A DNA stretch of 64,000 nt from Cricetomys ansorgei (lineage: Eukaryota > Chordata > Mammalia > Rodentia > Nesomyidae). Position numbers and translations under genes: made by a program. A model generated the notes under the pieces. That model had not been told where the DNA came from, did no database searches, and saw only the letters and a list, made by a program, of their open reading frames with translations. The DNA lies in the NCBI GenBank assembly GCA_026225945.1, contig JAMJFZ010002500.1:1978501-2042500 (forward strand), given 5' to 3'. Shown here piece by piece: positions 59,285 to 64,000 of the stretch; position 1 is the stretch's first letter, and every line of letters begins with the position of its first letter.

Positions 59285-60608
59285 TGCGGGGGTCTGAGTC
59301 CAGCTCCAGTTCCCACGATGGTCTCCTCAGCTTCCACGAAGGAGTATAAACAACTGAAACTATGACAAGTGAGCGCAGTACCTCACTCTTCTATGGGACC
59401 CTTAGATGGCAAGCTTAAAGCTCGTTAATAAGACACATAGAATACGTCTTATGGTGATTATGACACGAAGGAGCGCTTCTTTAATAGTAAATTAAAGAAA
59501 GATAAAGAAAAGCAAAGAATAAAATCAAAGAAAATAGCAATGTGCACATTAAGGGAATAAAACAAAGTTTCTCTAAGCTAGCAATCCAACTCTCTAGGCC
59601 TTGCAATCTATTCTCCTCAGTTAATTCATTCCTCTCATCTTTCCTGTCTGTCTGTCTCTGTCTCTATGTCCGTTGTCCTCATCCTCGTCCTCGTCCTCGC
59701 CCTCGTCCATTCTTCTCATCTCGTTCTCTCATTTCTCCTCTTGTTCTTCGTTCTTTTCTGACCAAGACTTTTCTGTAGCTTAAGTAGCACACTGCAGGAA
59801 TGTTTATCTAAGGGTTGCAGGTGTCAGGCAGGAACCAACGCGAAAGGTGTCTCTCCTCCTTAAGGCTGCAGGCTTCAAAGTTACTCAGTTATCACCAAAG
59901 AGTAAATGATACAATGATTAATTAGTGGATGGTAGGGATGTCACTGCTGATTGGATTATATTGCCATTTGCCTTGCACAGATAGTTTAGGGTGCCATGAA
60001 GTGGCCAAGGGAGGATTTTATGGTTTTTTAGTTCCTTGGTATGTATTTATTCTTCTGGGTCAAAGCTCTAAATTTCTAGTCTTATCTGGTGGCTTGGCTA
60101 GGTTGAAGGCTATTTCTCTCTGTAAGTCCTGGAATGTTTACTTTTAAGTTGGTGCAGGCTTGCTATATTCTTCGTTAGTGAAGGGCTAATTGTCTGCTTG
60201 TCTTTCCAGGTGCACTAACTTTCTAACTAAGCTCTCTGGCTTCTATCTATTAAGGCTTATCTCTTTCTGGGAAGATCAGCATTTACTCCAGGAATAGCTT
60301 TATGATGCACTTGCAATAAACCTGGGTTGCTCTCATGTTCCAGGACTTGGAAGTCTGGATGTGTTTACAATTTACTTCTGAATAGCATGGCTGTGTTTCA
60401 TTCCAGCCCACAGTGGCCAGCTCAGGGATTAATTTTGATATTACTATTAGGCTATGCAGATCTTATTATTGATGAGAAAACGTATGTCACCGTACAGTAA
60501 AGATAAGAAAGAGGCAAGGCAGTTAAGGAATTCCAGTTCCCGACAGCGGATGCCCAGGAACCTTGTCAAACTGAAGTGTCCATAGTCTGGGTAACCTGGA
60601 TCCCAACA
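59285..60608. mobile_element. Solo LTR, ERVK-like, copy 2 (1324 bp)
   Basis: It has the same TGCGGGGG...CCCAACA ends and the same orientation as copy 1, and is flanked by its own perfect 6-bp duplication, TTGTTT (59279-59284 and 60609-60614). Differences from copy 1 are scattered substitutions and a few short indels, for example in the CCTCGT-rich tract near 59677-59709 and an 11-base insertion near 59951. No retroviral coding region is attached. The ORFs at 59542-59778 and 59929-60147 repeat peptides of copy 1 and are LTR-derived. Confidence 0.9.
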
Positions 60609-60614
60609 TTGTTT

Positions 60615-61400
60615 AAAATATTATTTTGTGCACTATTGGGTAAGGAGCAGCATAGGCCTTGGCATTTTGTATTGTCTGCCGGTGTTGGATTTATGTGGGG
60701 GGTATTTGATTGCTTATGATCTACATGTGCTATCAGTAGAACACCTGAGGAGTTCTGAATCGATAAAAATGCCTGAACTCAGGCGCTTTGGATTCTACTC
60801 TCCAGTGTGGCACTCGCCATGATAATGGCTCCCTCTGCAGAGGTATGGCTGGTTTGCACCTATGATTCTGCCGCCTTGTCTTCCTTGGTGGGCCACCACA
60901 GTAGGTGTACTGCTACATTATGCCTTAATGAATTCCTGACATGGCTGAAGTGGAAATTAGTCCATGATTTTCATTCTTGTCTATGCAGAACATGTGCTGA
61001 TACTCACATCTGTCTCTACTGTCTTTATTGTTACACTGACAATCTTATTTTGTGTGAATTGTTATGTATTTCATTTAGACTTTAAACATCTTTCTATGCA
61101 AGAATCTTGGAGTTTCCTAACTCCTCTTGGTATTGCTTTCTAAAGGGAGAGGTTATTTTTATATATGAGAGAGGTTTAAGAGTTAGAATTGCTTAACATA
61201 GTGAAGAAACCGAATGTGTTATGTATTTTGGGGGTCCATGCAAAACTGGAAAAATAATCTTTCCCTTTGATGAATCCTATTGAAAATGTATTGAAAGCCC
61301 ACTTCCACTTAAGCCAAGGCCCTATGTGTCCTCAGTGGTAGGAGGGCTAAGAAGGGACATTAAAGTTTGTGGTACCTAAAAGAATAACAATTCTGCCTTT
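60615..61400. other. Unassigned DNA
   Basis: No repeat or gene is recognised. The 92-codon plus ORF at 60807-61085 shows no family motif. Confidence 0.35.
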
Positions 61401-61409
61401 CTAGGACAG

Positions 61410-61650
61410 CTACTTCCACATTTTCTTTATCCATTCTTCAGTTAATGGACATCTGGGTTGTTTCTGATTTGTGATTATTATGAATAAAGCCGCTATGAAC
61501 ATAGTTGACCAGTGTCCTTGTGGCAGGATGGAGTGTCCTTTGGGAATATGTCCATGAATGGTATAGCTGGGTTGTGAGATAGGTCAATTCCCTATTTCCT
61601 GAAGAATTGCCATAGGAAAAAAATAATTAAAAATAAAAATAAAAATTCAG
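61410..61650 (-). mobile_element. L1 ORF2 3' fragment, minus strand
   Basis: CACATTTTCTTTATCCATTC, then ATGGACATCTGGGTTGTTTC, AATAAAGCCGCTATGAACAT and TATAGCTGGGTTGTGAGATA are antisense L1 ORF2. Non-coding remnant. Confidence 0.7.
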
Positions 61651-62224
61651 ATATTTGAAGTCATTAAAAGAAGAATAGCTAGTTCCCAGGGACGCTGAGA
61701 ATGAATGTGAAGAGGGGCCTCCAGGGCAGCAGCTCTTAGTCACTCTGGGGTTTCCCTAAGCTTATCTTTGCAAATGTCTTTGATCATTTTCTGGACAGGT
61801 GAGTAGGATCTTTCTCAACCGAGCTCTTGAAAATCCTAGTTTGAAACTCTCTTTGGAGGTCTGACTCCCTCAGGAGGTCTGTTCCTGAAGAACTCCCCCA
61901 ACAGTCACATTGTATTCACAGGTTTCTGCATTTGAGTATGCAGAGCTACCATAGGACCTCTCGCACTTACACAGGACTCTGCAAGACCTGAAGATCTTGT
62001 AGTTCCGAGAGCAGCGTGTCTCTCTAGCTCCTATGGTTTGATGCTACAGACAACTGTGGTCCAATTCACCCCAATTTTTGCAAAAGTAAATAATATAGAG
62101 CAAAGACTCACATTTCTTTTCTTTTTATGAGATTCACGCTGCCGTTATAACAGAACCCAACCATTGAATTTCTTAGAGTATGCGATTATCACTAAATACA
62201 AAATTTGACTGACAAGAAAGAAGA

Positions 62225-62817
62225 CTAAGACCACAGTTTGGGCTTAGTCACCACATAGCCATTGTCTTCATACATGAGAGCTCGCCAATTTATAAGGTTG
62301 CCATTGTAACACCCATCATACATCTCTTGTGGGACCACATAGTCCCACATGGACACTTCCCATATATCCCCAACAAAGGATTGTTTTGCATCAAAACGTC
62401 CCCCAAAGGAATCCTGTTCTTGCCCCAGGATAATCATTGCATCAGCCCCCACAGTGTACCCTTTATTCAAGCCTTTCCTCCCCAAAGGCTTTCCATTCAG
62501 CCGGAATTGTGCAGTCCCAGAGGCTGACTCCCAGCTCACACAGACATGGATTGGGTCATAAGGATTTAGGGGTGCTTTGAAAATGGCTACTGATATCCCA
62601 ACATAGAACATGTATTCTCCCATGTTTTGCACAAAGAGAAGCACCTCATTGTCCTTGGTCTTTGTGTTGTAGGAGAAGAGGCTATAAGGGCGGGTGAGAT
62701 CAGTGAAGGCCTTCATACACAGTGTGAAGTTCTGCAGTGACTTCTTCACCTGAGGGATCAGGGAGACATAGGCAGTGGCTGATTCTTAAGGGAAAATAAA
62801 CGCCATCCCCTTCATGT
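62225..62817 (-). pseudogene. Mptx: Mucosal-pentraxin-like gene, main exon with in-frame stop
   Basis: The block encodes nearly a whole pentraxin domain: FTLCMKAFTDLTRPYSLFSY, DNEVLLF with the Ca-binding Asp-Asn, the HVCVSWESASG pentraxin signature (HxCxSWxS), GQEQDSFGGRFDAKQSFVGD with Ca ligands Glu-Gln-Asp, and the C-terminal GYVVTKPKLWS. The two disulphide cysteines are present. A splice acceptor (TTTTCTCCACAG) at 62819-62818 matches the pentraxin intron after the signal peptide. After it the frame reads DMKGMAFIFP and then TAA (62788-62786), where pentraxins have Lys or Arg in FP(K/R)ES, and then ESATAYVSLIPQV without further damage to the end. The 174-codon ORF seen from 62749 starts at a GTG inside the domain and is not a real start. 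The signal-peptide exon was not found. It resembles mucosal pentraxin more than serum amyloid P or CRP. Confidence 0.72.
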
Positions 62818-62991
62818 CTGTGGAGAAAAGACCGTAAGACAAACATTCTATCAACTATGCTGTTTAATTGGTTCTTTCTGTGGCTCTAGAGCTGCTTCCT
62901 GGCAGAACATGTATAGCACATTGGAGCATACAGAGACCCTGCAAGTGCAAGAGCTGAGCAACCCTAAGCAGCTATACAGTGTTAAATTGGC

Positions 62992-63125
62992 CTAGAAGAG
63001 TGGTTCATACCTGCAATCTCAGCACTTGTTGGGCGGGGGGCATCTCCATTATATAGTGAGTTCAAGGGCAATCTTAGCTACCTGAGCCCCTGTCTCAAAC
63101 AAAACCAAATCACAAACAAACAAAC
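62992..63125 (+). repeat. B1 SINE, diverged
   Basis: AAGAGTGGTTCATACCTGCA, CTCAGCACTTGTTGGGCGGG, GTGAGTTCAAGGGCAATCTT and CTGAGCCCCTGTCTCAAAC, ending in (CAAA)n, follow the B1 layout. It lies upstream (minus sense) of the pentraxin exon, probably in its intron. Confidence 0.7.
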
Positions 63126-64000
63126 AGTGAAAAGATGAATCTGGGTTCAGTTGATCTGTTAGAAAATTAAAGATTCCCTATAGCAACTCTACCTCCATAT
63201 TCCTTGAGACCAACCTAAATAAAAGAAATTCTAGTAAAAGAAAATTAGATGTTATTAAATCATTGCAATAGATAAAGCATGAGGCATTCTACATTCTCCC
63301 ACCATTGACCCGATCATGATATTTCTCCTAGAGAATGCCTGTAGCTTGTGTTATATACATCATGGGCTAGTTATGATGGACCAATGCTTGTGGTTAGTGT
63401 GATGTCTGAGGAACAGAATTGTGTATATCAAGTTGGTCCAGACCACAATAGTACTGTGACCTTCATCTCCCCTCTCTCCTGAAGTTCCTGTGTCCAATAA
63501 AGGCCCGTTTTCCACAGCAGCAACAGGATCAAGGGATTACTTACTATGGTTTTATTTTGTCTTAAGAGCTATATGAAAAGATGAAACTGTAACAGTTATA
63601 GAATGATTCCTTGTTCAGAAAAGTAAATTTAACAAATGATATTGTTTGGAAAATAAACTCGAGAATAATGACTGAATCGGAGGAGACATGGCTGAGAAAT
63701 AATATAAAGTCTTGAATTGAGTTAGTTTTGCTTCATAGTAGGAAATTGGAAAACAGCATGAATTCCATTTCCTAACATACAAGGGCTTCTTAAGAAATGC
63801 TTATACCCTGGACCCCTGGAGAATTGAAGTAGAACACTTACAGAAAGGAGGGATACCTAGAGTGCAGGAGAGAGAGAGAGTGAGAGAAAGAGAGAGAGAG
63901 AGAGGCTAAACTTCTGTCAATACAATAGCAACCAGGAGGACTGAAGTGTAAACCATGCATTTACGTCTTGTGATCAATTATCTTCCTGTTTTTAACCTTG
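63126..64000. other. Unassigned DNA upstream of the pentraxin exon
   Basis: It should contain the pentraxin first exon if that is still present, but no convincing signal-peptide ATG with a following donor was found on the minus strand. A (GA)n tract lies at 63867-63903. Confidence 0.35.

Noticed and set aside
62225..62749. Intact 174-residue pentraxin ORF
   Set aside because: Its first codon is GTG in the middle of the domain. The domain continues upstream to a TAA, and without a signal peptide the ORF would not be a functional start.
1..64000. CRISPR arrays, operons, tRNA or rRNA genes
   Set aside because: This is mammalian DNA. The only tRNA-like sequences are SINE heads (B2, B3, B4/ID), and no array of spaced direct repeats was seen.

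Overview
The window is mammalian nuclear DNA, and specifically muroid rodent. It is AT-rich and CpG-poor, with spliced genes, B1, B2, B3 and B4 SINEs, rodent L1 3' ends, a MaLR-type LTR and ancient MIR pieces. The gene content matches the rodent Fcer1a / OR10J olfactory receptor / pentraxin cluster (mouse distal chromosome 1, human 1q23). The deduced Fcer1a protein matches neither my recollection of the mouse sequence nor that of rat, so I infer another muroid, possibly a cricetid (hamster, vole or deer mouse).

Layout. (1) 1-12.3 kb and about 17.07-26 kb are two diverged copies (units A and B) of a tandem duplication. Each carries one intact OR10J-type receptor (4476-5417 and 21120-22061), a conserved putative 5' noncoding-exon splice donor 3.7-4.1 kb upstream, and a conserved splice acceptor 25 bases before the ATG. 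(2) 26.7-31.8 kb holds Fcer1a on the minus strand. All five coding exons are present with good splice sites, giving an intact 249-residue high-affinity IgE receptor alpha chain. (3) 33.3-43.8 kb, minus strand, holds an unrecognised gene: three exons whose reading phases join exactly into at least 133 codons, with a hydrophobic signal or membrane segment and a terminal exon followed by an AATAAA. (4) 44-56 kb is mostly L1 3' ends and unassigned DNA. (5) 56324-57256 is a third intact OR10J-type receptor. (6) 62225-62817, minus strand, is the main exon of a mucosal-pentraxin-like gene with an in-frame stop near the start of the mature protein, so probably a pseudogene.

Two solo LTRs of the same retroviral family, both 1324 bp, lie at 15743-17066 and 59285-60608. 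Each is flanked by its own perfect 6-bp target duplication (GTTTCC and TTGTTT), which points to recent class II (ERVK-like) insertions.

The genes do not form an operon-like unit. They are an odour-receptor cluster interleaved with immune genes. The best candidate for something undescribed is the three-exon minus-strand gene. A CpG-retaining, exon-like block at 38.9 kb lies inside one of its introns.
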